Origin: Bin87 sp965116565
Lineage (GTDB): Bacteria > Chloroflexota > Dehalococcoidia > Lucifugimonadales > UBA3495
Direction of reading: 5' to 3'
Length of the DNA stretch: 64,000 bases
Assembly (NCBI GenBank): GCA_965116565.1
Contig: OZ220699.1
Span: 124,001-188,000, forward strand
Numbering within the stretch: the first letter of the stretch is position 1; every line of letters begins with the position of its first letter. The notes beneath the pieces are model-generated. The model saw only the letters and a program-made list of their open reading frames with translations. It made no database searches and was not told where the DNA came from. Shown here one piece after another: positions 24,192 through 32,444 of this stretch. The translations under genes and the position numbers were made by a program.

Positions 24192-25454
24192 CTAAAACAG
24201 CGGCCGCTGCGGGTTGTCCCGGTCGCCGGGCGCGACGTTGGCGATGGCGTCGAACCAGTCCTCGGTGGCGTAATACATCCGGTGGTTGAAGTTGCGCAGG
24301 AATGGATGGTCCAGCCCGCCGTCCTCCGGGTCGGCGTACATCAGCACCGGCCGGGCCGGCTCGGCGGTGTGCGACGCGTACATCAGCTCCGAGTACATGC
24401 CCGTGGACAGCCGACCCCCCATGGTGATCCGGTACGCGGCGACGCACTGGGCCTGCTCCACCATGGTCAGGTCCCGGTGGCGCACCTGGTTTTCCATGTC
24501 GTCCCACACCTCCAGCGCCTCCCGCGGGTCCAGCGTCATCGGATACGCCGACGGCAGCCCGTCCTTGAGCGTTCCCGCGTTGTCCAGGGGCCAGCGCGCC
24601 TCGTCCGCGGTGATGGTGATTTCCGCCACGCCTTCGTCGCAAGCAGCCTGCGCCTTGTCGAAAACCTCCGGAGTTCCCTCGTCGAGCGTCAGCGGATCGA
24701 GCACGATGAAACGCCGGTGCAGTTCTCCCCTGATGCCGTTGATGCTCGCGCGCCGGTGCGGGTCGTACCGGATGGCGGTGATGGGAAAGCTCGAGTACAC
24801 CACCGGATACTGCCGCCTGTGGAATATCAGCCGGTACAGCATCTCGGCGGGATGCTTGACCCCTACGACGTAGTGCGGAATCGTCCGCCGCTCGTAGAGG
24901 TTGCGCGCCAGCAGGTCGGCCATGGCGATCTCAGCCGACCGCCAGGCGAGGATTTCCCGCAGCCGCAGCTGGAAGTTGGTGTGCTGCTCGGCGTCGCGGC
25001 GGGCCAGCGCGGCCCGTATGTCCAGCATGTCGTCCACCAGCGTGATGATGCAGTCGGGCCGCCACCGACGGATGGTCGGGATGTCGATCAGCGAGAACTG
25101 CCGGCCGCTGGTGTAGTAGGTGAGGTGGGTGGACAGCAGGCTGTGGCGTGGGTCCAGGTCCTCCATCTGCTCGGCGATGGCGAGGCCGGCCCGCTGCCAT
25201 GCGCCCAGCTGGTAGCGTGGCCGGAAGGCGGCGAGGGTGCTGGCGAGGTCGTCGCCCTGCTGCGCGAACACGTCTTCGACGCTGGCGGCCAGCAACTCCC
25301 GCGGATCCGCGTCAGCCTGGGGTTCCTGGTAGCGGTATGCGCTGTGCGCGTCGGCAAGCCCGCCGATGTCGCCGTTGGCGCGCAGCCGGTCCAGCAGGTT
25401 GGCGACAACCACGTCCTTGTTGACGCCGGAGATGCCGGCCAGCAGAGCGCGCAT
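24192..25454 (-). CDS. Unusual P-loop-like protein with nucleoside deoxyribosyltransferase-like C-terminus
   Basis: A 420-residue protein I cannot place firmly. MRALLAGISGVNKDVVVANLL resembles a degenerate nucleotide-kinase P-loop (GxxGxxK without Ser/Thr). A long middle part follows, with FSLIDIPTIRRWRPDCIITLVDD. Residues about 335-395 (RHRDLTMVEQAQCVAAYRI, GGRLSTGMYSELMYASH, RPVLMYADPED) resemble the active-site region of nucleoside 2-deoxyribosyltransferases, with the Glu of SELMYA as possible nucleophile. The start is ATG 25454, as the upstream frame lacks a good start. It stands alone, 200 bases from the binding-protein gene. Nucleotide metabolism or defence are both possible. Confidence 0.55.
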   Translation of the reverse strand: MRALLAGISGVNKDVVVANLLDRLRANGDIGGLADAHSAYRYQEPQADADPRELLAASVEDVFAQQGDDLASTLAAFRPRYQLGAWQRAGLAIAEQMEDLDPRHSLLSTHLTYYTSGRQFSLIDIPTIRRWRPDCIITLVDDMLDIRAALARRDAEQHTNFQLRLREILAWRSAEIAMADLLARNLYERRTIPHYVVGVKHPAEMLYRLIFHRRQYPVVYSSFPITAIRYDPHRRASINGIRGELHRRFIVLDPLTLDEGTPEVFDKAQAACDEGVAEITITADEARWPLDNAGTLKDGLPSAYPMTLDPREALEVWDDMENQVRHRDLTMVEQAQCVAAYRITMGGRLSTGMYSELMYASHTAEPARPVLMYADPEDGGLDHPFLRNFNHRMYYATEDWFDAIANVAPGDRDNPQRPLF

Positions 25455-25769
25455 AAGACAACGATGCCCGGCCCCTGCCGATATGTCAAGACGGATGCCA
25501 GGCCCGGCAGGGTCAGGACGAGCGGACGGTGGGTGAAAGAGCATTCCCTGCCGGGTTCATTGCCGTATGTTTGGAAGATCGAATGGCCCTGCAGGCGCTG
25601 GCGCAAAACGCTTTGAAGACGTCTGCCGGTTGTCTTTGTAGCTCCAGGGGGGCGAGTTTACAATCCGCCATGTAACGATCTTTACTCAGTCAGACCGGAT
25701 AATCACATGACGGCACATTGACCACCGACGCCCGACCCATTGGACTACGTCAAATCCAGAGCGGCGCAC
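25455..25769. other. Intergenic stretch with a dispersed repeat copy
   Basis: Divergent region of about 315 bases. Near 25520 it carries GACGAGCGGACGGTGGGT, matching the right arm and flank of the 12921-12953 repeat. No RNA gene or clear promoter is seen. Confidence 0.5.
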
Positions 25770-26639
25770 ATGAATCGCATCGTCCAAAGCAGTCGAAATG
25801 CCGCCGCCAGAACGGCCAGCATCACGGTGTTGGTCCTGGTCGTTTGCGCGCTGGGCGCGATCGTCTCGACGACTGACACCGCCCACGCCCGGGCTGCCGA
25901 CTGTCCGTCCAGTTGGCCGGATGCGGAAGGCGAGCAGTTCTTCACCGACTCCGCCGGCGCCGAGTGGTTCGTCATCCGCAGCGCGGACAGCAACGGCTAT
26001 GAAACGGTGCGGGCGTATCCGGCCGATGACGGTTACTCGATGGGCTACATCCCCGGCTCGCCCGACGAGATATGCAACCTGCTGGTCCGCCGGCCCGAGA
26101 GCGCGGCAGACCTGGACGAACCCCGCCGGGTGATATTCCGCGCGGAACGCGAGCCAAAACCTCGTGAGGTGGTAACAAAAACCCTCTTCCGCGAGTTCTA
26201 CGACCGCCTGATACCCAACGGCCCGCAGGGGCCGAACCCCGACCCCAAGTGGGGCGGCCTGTTCGATCTCTTTACGAACGAGGAGCGGTCGTGCATGAGC
26301 GCCGCCCTTGGCGATGAACGGCTCGCCATGGCCCTGCAGAACTCGGTATTCCATGAGGGCGACCCGCGGCTGGAGGATATGACCATACTCGCCTGCCTGT
26401 CGGAGGACACCGGCGGCGCGCTGACCTTTGCCATCACGTTCGCCGCCTTTGTCCGCCAGGTGGAGGCCAGCGGAGAGGAGAACCCCTGCGTCCAGGAACT
26501 CCTGGAACCCGCCGTTGAGGCCCTCTCCAAGCCCAACCCCACCGAGGATGAACTCTTGGCGGTCTTCGAGTTCTTCTTCGGCCTTGTTTCCTGCGGTCTG
26601 GACATGACGGATACTCCGGCCGGATCGTCGGGAGGGTAA
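25770..26639 (+). CDS. Exported protein of unknown function
   Basis: A 289-residue protein with a classical signal segment: basic N-terminus, then ASITVLVLVVCALGAIV and a probable cleavage near AHARA. The mature part has several cysteines (ADCPSSWPD, EICNLL, RSCMSA, ACLSED, NPCVQE, VSCGLD) that could form disulfides outside the cell. No domain is recognised. Helical segments (TFAITFAAFVRQVEASG) dominate the C-terminal half. ATG 25770 is used; an in-frame TTG lies ten codons upstream, and the ribosome site is weak. Confidence 0.65.
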   Translation: MNRIVQSSRNAAARTASITVLVLVVCALGAIVSTTDTAHARAADCPSSWPDAEGEQFFTDSAGAEWFVIRSADSNGYETVRAYPADDGYSMGYIPGSPDEICNLLVRRPESAADLDEPRRVIFRAEREPKPREVVTKTLFREFYDRLIPNGPQGPNPDPKWGGLFDLFTNEERSCMSAALGDERLAMALQNSVFHEGDPRLEDMTILACLSEDTGGALTFAITFAAFVRQVEASGEENPCVQELLEPAVEALSKPNPTEDELLAVFEFFFGLVSCGLDMTDTPAGSSGG

Positions 26640-27437
26640 GACGCTTCCATCCCGCACCCCCTGTCCGTCATTCTCGCGAAAGCGGGGATCGAGAAGTCCT
26701 TGCCAAAGTTGACATTCGTCCCGCTCGTGGTACGACAGGCTCACCATGAGCGGATGGTACGGCAGGCTCACTATGAGCGCGTGGTACGACAAGATACCTG
26801 CGCGGGCGGGCGTTCCGCACCATGAGCGGGCAACAGCAGCTCACACAACTTTGACAAGGCATGGACGCGGCGGACGTCCAGGATGTGGATTGGTTCGGTG
26901 ATTGACGGGATGTTTCGGTAGGCTATCTCCTTTGGGGTTTCAATTTCCGATTTTCTGGCGTCAGGTTGCGGTTCGGGTTGCGTGTCGGAGCACGGCCAAC
27001 ACTGTTTTTTTGCTTGCGCAGAAAGATATCGTCCTAGGTTTCCGTGTCCCGCAGTTCTCCGACTCGATGAGCCGTAGCTTTGCGGCACGGGGCGGTGGTG
27101 ACACCCGCTGGGTTCCGGGAGCTTGGTCGGGTAATAGAGCGACTCTAGGCCCTAGCGGAACCGTATTCTGCTTTTGGTAACCGACAGGCCGTTATGCGAC
27201 CCGAACCTTTTTGACACCTCGCCATGTTTCCGTAGTTTGGTGGCTGCCGCTGCATGCGATGCGACGACCCCGCGCGGTTCTCGAGTACGTTGCGGGGAAC
27301 CTGACATATGTAGGATAGAACGTGGGTGCGTAGTGGGGCAACGGGCGGGTGTCATACCTGGATTTTCAAATAGTTGCATCTCGGAACCGGTTACGTCCGG
27401 TCAAGTATCCGTGGTGGGATAAGCGTTATCCTTGGTG
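26640..27437. other. Non-coding stretch with tandem repeats
   Basis: Almost 800 bases without a convincing gene; base composition varies and open frames lack coding character in all six frames. It holds the 27-base tandem repeat at 26728-26790 and runs into the IS256 remnant. It looks like a graveyard of insertion events. Confidence 0.55.
26728..26790. repeat. 27-base tandem repeat, about 2.3 copies
   Basis: Units start at 26728, 26755 and 26782 with TGGTACGACAGGCTCACCAT, TGGTACGGCAGGCTCACTAT and TGGTACGACAAG. The first two full units differ at only a few positions; the third breaks off after nine bases of match. GCTCACCATGAGC inside each unit is itself a short palindrome. Confidence 0.85.
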
Positions 27438-27444
27438 ATGTTGT

Positions 27445-27865
27445 TCAGGCAGCAGCCTCCAGGATGTTGCTGGCCGGCAAGGCTGGGTCGTCTGGTTGGT
27501 GGATGATGGTGAGGTAGCGATGGCCTTCAGCCCATTCGTCGTGCTGCTCGGCCAGCACCGCGCCCACCAGCCGGAGGGTCGCTGCCCGGTTGGGGAAGAT
27601 ACCCACCACGTCGGTTCGCCGGCGGACCTCCTTGTGCAGGCGCTCCAGGGGATTGTTGGACCAGAGTTTCTGCCAGTGGGACACTGGGAGGGTGGTGAAG
27701 GCCAGGATGTCGGGTATGTTGCTGGTAGATGGTGCGGACCAGGGCCGCCACGCTAGGTTGGGAGCGCTTGGGTACCCGGGTCAGCAGGTTGGCCATGAAG
27801 TGGGTTCGGCAGCGTTTCCAACCGGCGCCGGCATACACCGTGGCGATGGCCTGCTTCAGTCCCCC
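27445..27865 (-). pseudogene. IS256 family transposase remnant
   Basis: Two pieces of an IS256/Mutator-type transposase in different frames. The upstream piece (YAGAGWKRCRTHFMANLL then RVPKRSQPSVAALVRTIYQ) gives way to DILAFTTLPVSHWQKLW and SNNPLERLHKEVRRRTDVV of the C-terminal part. The roughly 35 residues normally between them are missing, so an internal deletion with frameshift has occurred. The N-terminal two thirds, with the first two DDE residues, is also absent upstream. The final helix ends at TGA 27445. No terminal inverted repeats are recognised. Confidence 0.88.
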
Positions 27866-28080
27866 TGCTTTCGCAGGGGCAGGCTCTGAAACCTCAGGTA
27901 GCGCAGCTGTACGCGTTGTGCTCAGCCGGCCACGGCTGGCGGGCCGCCATCACGAGACCGCACATGCGGGGATAGGTGGAACTTTCGACGTCGCGGTTCT
28001 CCTCCACTACGGAGGGTGCACAAGGTGCGGCACCTGCCAAAGATTGGCGTCTCCGGCTTGATGACCGAATGTAACGCCGG

Positions 28081-28986
28081 TCAGTTGCCGGGTCGCACGG
28101 TCCGTGGGTCGAGCAGGTCGCGCAGCCCGTCGCCGAGCAGGTTGAACCCCAGCACCGCGACGAAAATGGCCGCTCCCGGCAGCAACAACAGGCGGGGAGC
28201 GGTTTGCAGGTGGGGGCGGGCGTCGTTGAGCATCGCGCCCCATTCCGGCGCGGGAGGTTGCGCGCCCAGTCCCAGGAAATTCAGGCCGGCGATGCCGAGG
28301 ATGATCCAGCCCACGTCCAGGGATGCGATGACTATGATCGGCCCGAGGATGTTGGGGGCGATGTGCCGGAGGATGATGCGCAGGTTGCCGGCTCCGGCAG
28401 CCCGCGCCGCCGTCACGTACTCCATCTGACGCGCACCCAGCGTCACCCCGCGAATGATGCGGGCATGGCCCACCCACCAGACCGCGCCGGCCGCCAGCAG
28501 CACGTTGAACAACCCGGGCCCCAGGGCTCCCGCCACGGCGATCGCCAGGATCAGCGACGGAAAGGCCAGCAGCAGGTCCACGACTCCCATCAGCGCCGTG
28601 TCCAGCCAGCCGCCGTGGTATCCGGAAAGTATTCCCACCGTCAGCGCGATGGTCATGCTGAGGGCCAGGGTAACGGCGGCGGCCAGCAGGGTCATGCGCG
28701 CCCCGTGAACGACCCGGCTGAAGGTGTCCCGGCCCAGATGGTCAGTACCCAGCAGGTGCTCCGGCGACGGCGTGAGCAACCGTTCGGGGAGATCGATCTC
28801 GGTGGGATCATCCAGCGGGAGCCACGGCGCCAGCATTCCCGCCAGCAGCAGCGTCGCCACCAGGAACAGCCCCAACGCGGTTCCCGGCTCCCGCAGCAGC
28901 GCGGCCCACCGGCGGCGGCGACGCGAGGAGTTGGCGGCGGGCGGGGCGAGAACGCGTTCCCCGAAATGCTCGGTATCTTCAGCCAT
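28081..28986 (-). CDS. Peptide/nickel-type ABC transporter permease (DppC-like)
   Basis: A 301-residue inner-membrane permease with about six membrane segments, starting with LFLVATLLLAGMLAPWLPLDD. The LLGTDHLGRDTFSRVVHGAR motif is diagnostic for DppC/OppC/NikC, and EYVTAARAAGAGNLRIILRH is the EAA loop that contacts the ATPase. It follows the DppB-like gene by six bases and completes a binding-protein/permease/permease operon. No ATPase gene follows, so the nucleotide-binding subunits must be encoded elsewhere. Confidence 0.92.
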   Translation of the reverse strand: MAEDTEHFGERVLAPPAANSSRRRRRWAALLREPGTALGLFLVATLLLAGMLAPWLPLDDPTEIDLPERLLTPSPEHLLGTDHLGRDTFSRVVHGARMTLLAAAVTLALSMTIALTVGILSGYHGGWLDTALMGVVDLLLAFPSLILAIAVAGALGPGLFNVLLAAGAVWWVGHARIIRGVTLGARQMEYVTAARAAGAGNLRIILRHIAPNILGPIIVIASLDVGWIILGIAGLNFLGLGAQPPAPEWGAMLNDARPHLQTAPRLLLLPGAAIFVAVLGFNLLGDGLRDLLDPRTVRPGN

Positions 28987-28992
28987 GGGACG

Positions 28993-29940
28993 CTACATCT
29001 CGTCCCGTCCGAAGCGCAGGCGCGGGTCGGCGACGCGCAGGGCCACGTCGGCAGCCAGGTTGACCAGCAGCACCACCACCGCGATGTAGGCGACAAAGCC
29101 CTGCACCACCGGGTAGTCCCGGGTTACGGCCGCGCCCACCATCAACTGACCCAAGCCGGGCCAGGTGAAGATGGTCTCCACGATGACGGCGCCGCTGAGC
29201 AGGTAGCCGAGGTTCACGCCGGTGGCTCCGATTGCCGGCAGCAGCGCGTTGCGGAGCGCGTGCCGGAAGGCAACGGTCTGTTCAGCCAGTCCCTTGGCTC
29301 GCGCCGTTCGAATGTAGTCCTGCCCCAGGGTCTCCAGCATGCTGGCGCGGATCAGACGCATCAGTTGGGCCATGGGAGCCAGGGACAGGGCGATGGCGGG
29401 CAGCACCACCTGCGTGGGTGATCCGTAGCCCAGGGCCGGCAGCCACGACAGTTTCACCGCGAACAGGATGATCAGCCTGTAGGCCAGGACGTAGGATGGC
29501 GCCGCTGCGCCCACGAGCGCCGCCAGCCGCGCCACGGTATCCACCGCGCCGCCCCGTCTCCGCGCTGACAGTATGCCCATGGGCACCGCGACTGACATCG
29601 CCAGGGCCAGGGCCGCCGCGGTAAGCAGGGCCGTCGGGACGGTGCGTCGCGCCAACTGTGCCGCTACCGGCTGTTCGGTGACGTAGGACCGGCCCATGTC
29701 TCCGGCCAGAGCTCCCGACACCCAGCGGGCGTATTGCACCGGCAGGGAAGCGTCCAGGCCAAGTTCGACGCGCATTGCCGCCACCGCTGCCGGGCTTGGC
29801 AATTGGCCGGGGTTGCGCTGACGCAGCACAATCTCGGCCGGATCGCCCGGCGCCAGATTCAGGAGCGCGAAGCTGACCGCCGAGATGCCCAGGAGCAGCA
29901 GCGGCAGAGTGGCCAGGCGTCGTGCCAGGTATGCTCCCAT
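28993..29940 (-). CDS. Peptide/nickel-type ABC transporter permease (DppB-like)
   Basis: A 315-residue permease: LARRLATLPLLLLGISAVSFALL is the first membrane segment, LNLAPGDPAE the conserved DppB/OppB/NikB loop, DYIRTARAKGLAEQTVAFRH the EAA loop, and LSGAVIVETIFTWPGLGQL the late conserved block. It lies 42 bases after the binding-protein gene. The operon is preceded by a cobalamin riboswitch, which suggests the substrate is cobalt, nickel or a corrinoid-related compound rather than peptides; that is inference. Confidence 0.92.
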   Translation of the reverse strand: MGAYLARRLATLPLLLLGISAVSFALLNLAPGDPAEIVLRQRNPGQLPSPAAVAAMRVELGLDASLPVQYARWVSGALAGDMGRSYVTEQPVAAQLARRTVPTALLTAAALALAMSVAVPMGILSARRRGGAVDTVARLAALVGAAAPSYVLAYRLIILFAVKLSWLPALGYGSPTQVVLPAIALSLAPMAQLMRLIRASMLETLGQDYIRTARAKGLAEQTVAFRHALRNALLPAIGATGVNLGYLLSGAVIVETIFTWPGLGQLMVGAAVTRDYPVVQGFVAYIAVVVLLVNLAADVALRVADPRLRFGRDEM

Positions 29941-29982
29941 ACCGAGGGTCGGCTGTTCGCGCTGGTTATCCCACTACCTCCT

Positions 29983-31716
29983 TCACTCGGTCAGGCCGAT
30001 GCGGTGATCGAAGAAGTAGAGGTTGGTCGGGTGGGGCTCGAAGGTGGCGACTCGCTCGTTGACTCCGTACACCAGGTAGGCGTGGGCCACCGGCAGGAGG
30101 GCGGTTTCGGATGCGACGATGTCCAGCGCCCGGCAGGCTATTTCCTGGCGTTGCCCGGGGTCTGAGACGTCGGCTGCGCTGCTGATGATGTTTTCGAGCT
30201 CGGCGCTGTGGAAATGGCCGTAATTGTTTGCGCCGCTGCCGCTTGCGTCGGCGCTGACCCCGACAAACTTGCTGATGTTCAGGATGGGGTCGCCGGTATC
30301 CACGACGTTGTTGTACCACCCGAAGAGGTCCCAACCGGACTCCTTGACCACCGACCATTCGGTGATGAGCACCTTGGCCTTGATGCCCACGTCAGCAAGC
30401 ATGGCCTGGGCGGCTTCGGCCATGATCGGCAACTGGAACCGCTGGGGGTAGCCGCCGATGACGATCTCCAGGGGTTGGCCGTTCTTGTCCACAAACCCGT
30501 CGCCGTCGGTGTCAACGTAGCCGGCCTCGGCCAGGAGGTCGCGGGCCTGCGCCGTATCGTACGCCGGAGCGTTGACGCCGGGGCAGGACACCAGGGCTTC
30601 GGGCAGCAGGAGTTCCGCAAACGACCCTGAGCCGGCCGGCGCCACCAGCCCCGCTATACTCTCCCGATCAATGGCAAGGCTCACGGCCCGACGCACCAAT
30701 GGATCGGCCATGGCAGGCCGCTCGAAATTGACCCACCACATCACCGCCGCGGTGCCGAAGCCGGCGGTGCGGCTCTGCAATTCGGGATGAGCGTCGATGG
30801 TCTGGGCCCCCTCAGGGGAAATATTGACGGCCACGTCGATGTCACCGGCCTGCAGGGCGAGTTCCCGGCTGTTGGTATCGGGAATGGCGACGTGTTCGAT
30901 GCCGGCCAGCGGCGGGATGCCGCCCCAGTAGTCGTCGTTGGCCACGCTGCTGAGGCGTTCCTTCTGGATGTACTCGGTGGGGATGTAGGGCCCAGTGAGA
31001 GCGCCGGCGTGCAGGAAGTTGCCCTCGCCGGCAGCGTCGGCGGCCGCGGCGTCGGTGATGGCGAGGCCGGGAGTGGTCAACAGACCCGGCAGGGTCGGGC
31101 GAGGCTCCAGGGTGGTGATGGTTATAGTCTGCTCATCGTTCACGACAATGGCATCAATCCCAAGCGAATCCGCCGACGCCTCGGACAACCGTATCGTCCT
31201 TTCCAACGACGCTTTCACAGCCTCGGCGTCCATTGCTGCGCCGTTGTGGAATCTCACACCCGACCGCAGCTTTATTTCCCAGGTCAACGGGTCCACATGG
31301 GTGGCTTCCGTCGCCAGCCACGGTTCCGGCCTAAAGTTGGTGGGAGACAGGCGGAAAAGGTTCTCCGACATACCGGATTGGCTGGCGACCCAGCCGCCGA
31401 GCACCGGGTCGAACGGGCTGTCCAGCCAGATGACGCCGGCGTTCACCGTGGGACGATCCAGGACATTGGCAGGAGCAGGAGCGGCCTGCTGTTCAGCAGC
31501 CGACGGCTGTTCAGATTGACGGTCCGGAGCGACGGTTACAACCGGTTGTTGGGGTGCGGCGGCGGCCGGCGCGATTGGCTGCGGATCGCTGCCAGCTGTG
31601 GACGGTGTCGTACCGCTGGGTGCGGCAGGAGCGCCGCAGGCCACCGCCAGCAGCAATACAAGACCGAATCCTGCGGCCAGCGCAGGCTTGAAATGACTTA
31701 TCAATAATCTTTCCAT
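29983..31716 (-). CDS. Peptide/nickel-type ABC transporter substrate-binding lipoprotein
   Basis: A 577-residue binding protein of SBP family 5. The signal peptide ends in LLLAVACGAP, a lipobox, followed by a Pro/Ala/Gln-rich linker to about residue 95. Landmarks are WLATEATHVDPLTWEIKLRSGVRFHNGAAMDAEAVK, given here as WEIKLRSGVRFHNG for the core, and VRRAVSLAIDRESIAGLV, the latter standard in DppA/NikA proteins. ATG 31716 has GGAGG six bases upstream. The leader contains a cobalamin riboswitch and terminator, so the importer should be shut down when B12 is plentiful. Confidence 0.92.
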   Translation of the reverse strand: MERLLISHFKPALAAGFGLVLLLAVACGAPAAPSGTTPSTAGSDPQPIAPAAAAPQQPVVTVAPDRQSEQPSAAEQQAAPAPANVLDRPTVNAGVIWLDSPFDPVLGGWVASQSGMSENLFRLSPTNFRPEPWLATEATHVDPLTWEIKLRSGVRFHNGAAMDAEAVKASLERTIRLSEASADSLGIDAIVVNDEQTITITTLEPRPTLPGLLTTPGLAITDAAAADAAGEGNFLHAGALTGPYIPTEYIQKERLSSVANDDYWGGIPPLAGIEHVAIPDTNSRELALQAGDIDVAVNISPEGAQTIDAHPELQSRTAGFGTAAVMWWVNFERPAMADPLVRRAVSLAIDRESIAGLVAPAGSGSFAELLLPEALVSCPGVNAPAYDTAQARDLLAEAGYVDTDGDGFVDKNGQPLEIVIGGYPQRFQLPIMAEAAQAMLADVGIKAKVLITEWSVVKESGWDLFGWYNNVVDTGDPILNISKFVGVSADASGSGANNYGHFHSAELENIISSAADVSDPGQRQEIACRALDIVASETALLPVAHAYLVYGVNERVATFEPHPTNLYFFDHRIGLTE

Positions 31717-31851
31717 GTTTGACCTCCAAGACTCTACAGTAAGTTCCCAATGAACACCGCCGTCCCACAACGTCCGGTGCACCCGTATGGGTGAGGCGGA
31801 ATGCGGGTTTCTCCCGGCGGTGCGGGTGGATTGGCTCCAGAGCAAACAGCA

Positions 31852-31880
31852 AAAGCCCCGTCCGCACTTGGTGGACGGGG
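31852..31880 (-). terminator. Rho-independent terminator of the riboswitch leader
   Basis: On the minus strand CCCCGTCC, a nine-base loop, GGACGGGG, then CTTTTGC. It lies between the riboswitch and the importer genes, where a transcription-attenuating expression platform is expected. A near-identical hairpin sits at 35070-35099. Confidence 0.85.
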
Positions 31881-31964
31881 CGTATTCACGGGCATCCAGT
31901 CGCTTTGGTCGACCACGCCCGATTTACCGGAAAATCCGCTTCACTCGTTCCGCGAAGTGCAGCC

Positions 31965-32165
31965 AGAATGTACCTGAGGCAGGCTTCCTGGCTTATGGCT
32001 GATAGCGACGGCTCTCCACCTTCCCATCCGCGCTGGGCGGACAGTGGTTTTCGTAAACATCCCGCTCCGAAGGGATACCAACGGGAGAGCGTCTCGCCAA
32101 TTACAGTGGCGCGACCGCACCGGATTTGCACCGGATTTCCTTTTGTCCCGCGCATTCCGCAGGTT
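31965..32165 (-). promoter_or_regulatory. Cobalamin (B12) riboswitch
   Basis: Read on the minus strand, the core contains AATCCGGTGCAAATCCGG, GTGCGGTCGCGCCACTGTAA and, after about 120 bases, the B12-box-like AGCCAGGAAGCCTGCC (31976-31993). This is the conserved order of a cobalamin aptamer. It lies about 250 bases upstream of the importer start, with a strong terminator between. Ligand binding should favour termination and lower importer expression. Boundaries are approximate. Confidence 0.9.
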
Positions 32166-32279
32166 ATCGTCGACGTGTTTCGACGGAACAGCGGAGCGCG
32201 GATCACCGACAGGTGTTGTTTGGAGTGTTCAGTTGTTAACAAAGATAACCTAGCACGGCAGCCAGTTGTGGTCAACCAA

Positions 32280-32315
32280 ACGAACCTGGCAATCAGTACG
32301 AACCTGGCAATCAGC
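32280..32315. repeat. 18-base tandem repeat, two copies
   Basis: ACGAACCTGGCAATCAGT at 32280-32297 is followed directly by ACGAACCTGGCAATCAGC at 32298-32315, one mismatch at the last base. Confidence 0.9.
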
Positions 32316-32444
32316 GGATCGCAATTCGCTTGGACAGGACCCTGGACATAAACCCGAAACCCCGACCGGCCGTTTGGCCTTTGGCCCGGATACCCGCTCT
32401 GGCAGGATATCTGCTGGGAAACCGGGGCCAGGTTCAGCGGACAC

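Larger units (their letters stand above)
31717..32444. other. Leader and intergenic region between importer and WD40 gene
   Basis: About 730 bases holding, on the minus strand, a cobalamin riboswitch, its downstream terminator and the importer's ribosome site, plus an 18-base tandem repeat at 32280-32315. No protein gene is credible. Confidence 0.75.

Noticed and set aside
23850..25616. 588-codon plus-strand frame opposite the P-loop/deoxyribosyltransferase-like gene
   Set aside because: Val/His/Arg-rich shadow translation without motifs.
26640..27437. tRNA or other structured RNA gene in the long non-coding stretch
   Set aside because: No T-loop, acceptor pairing or other recognised RNA core could be found by eye.
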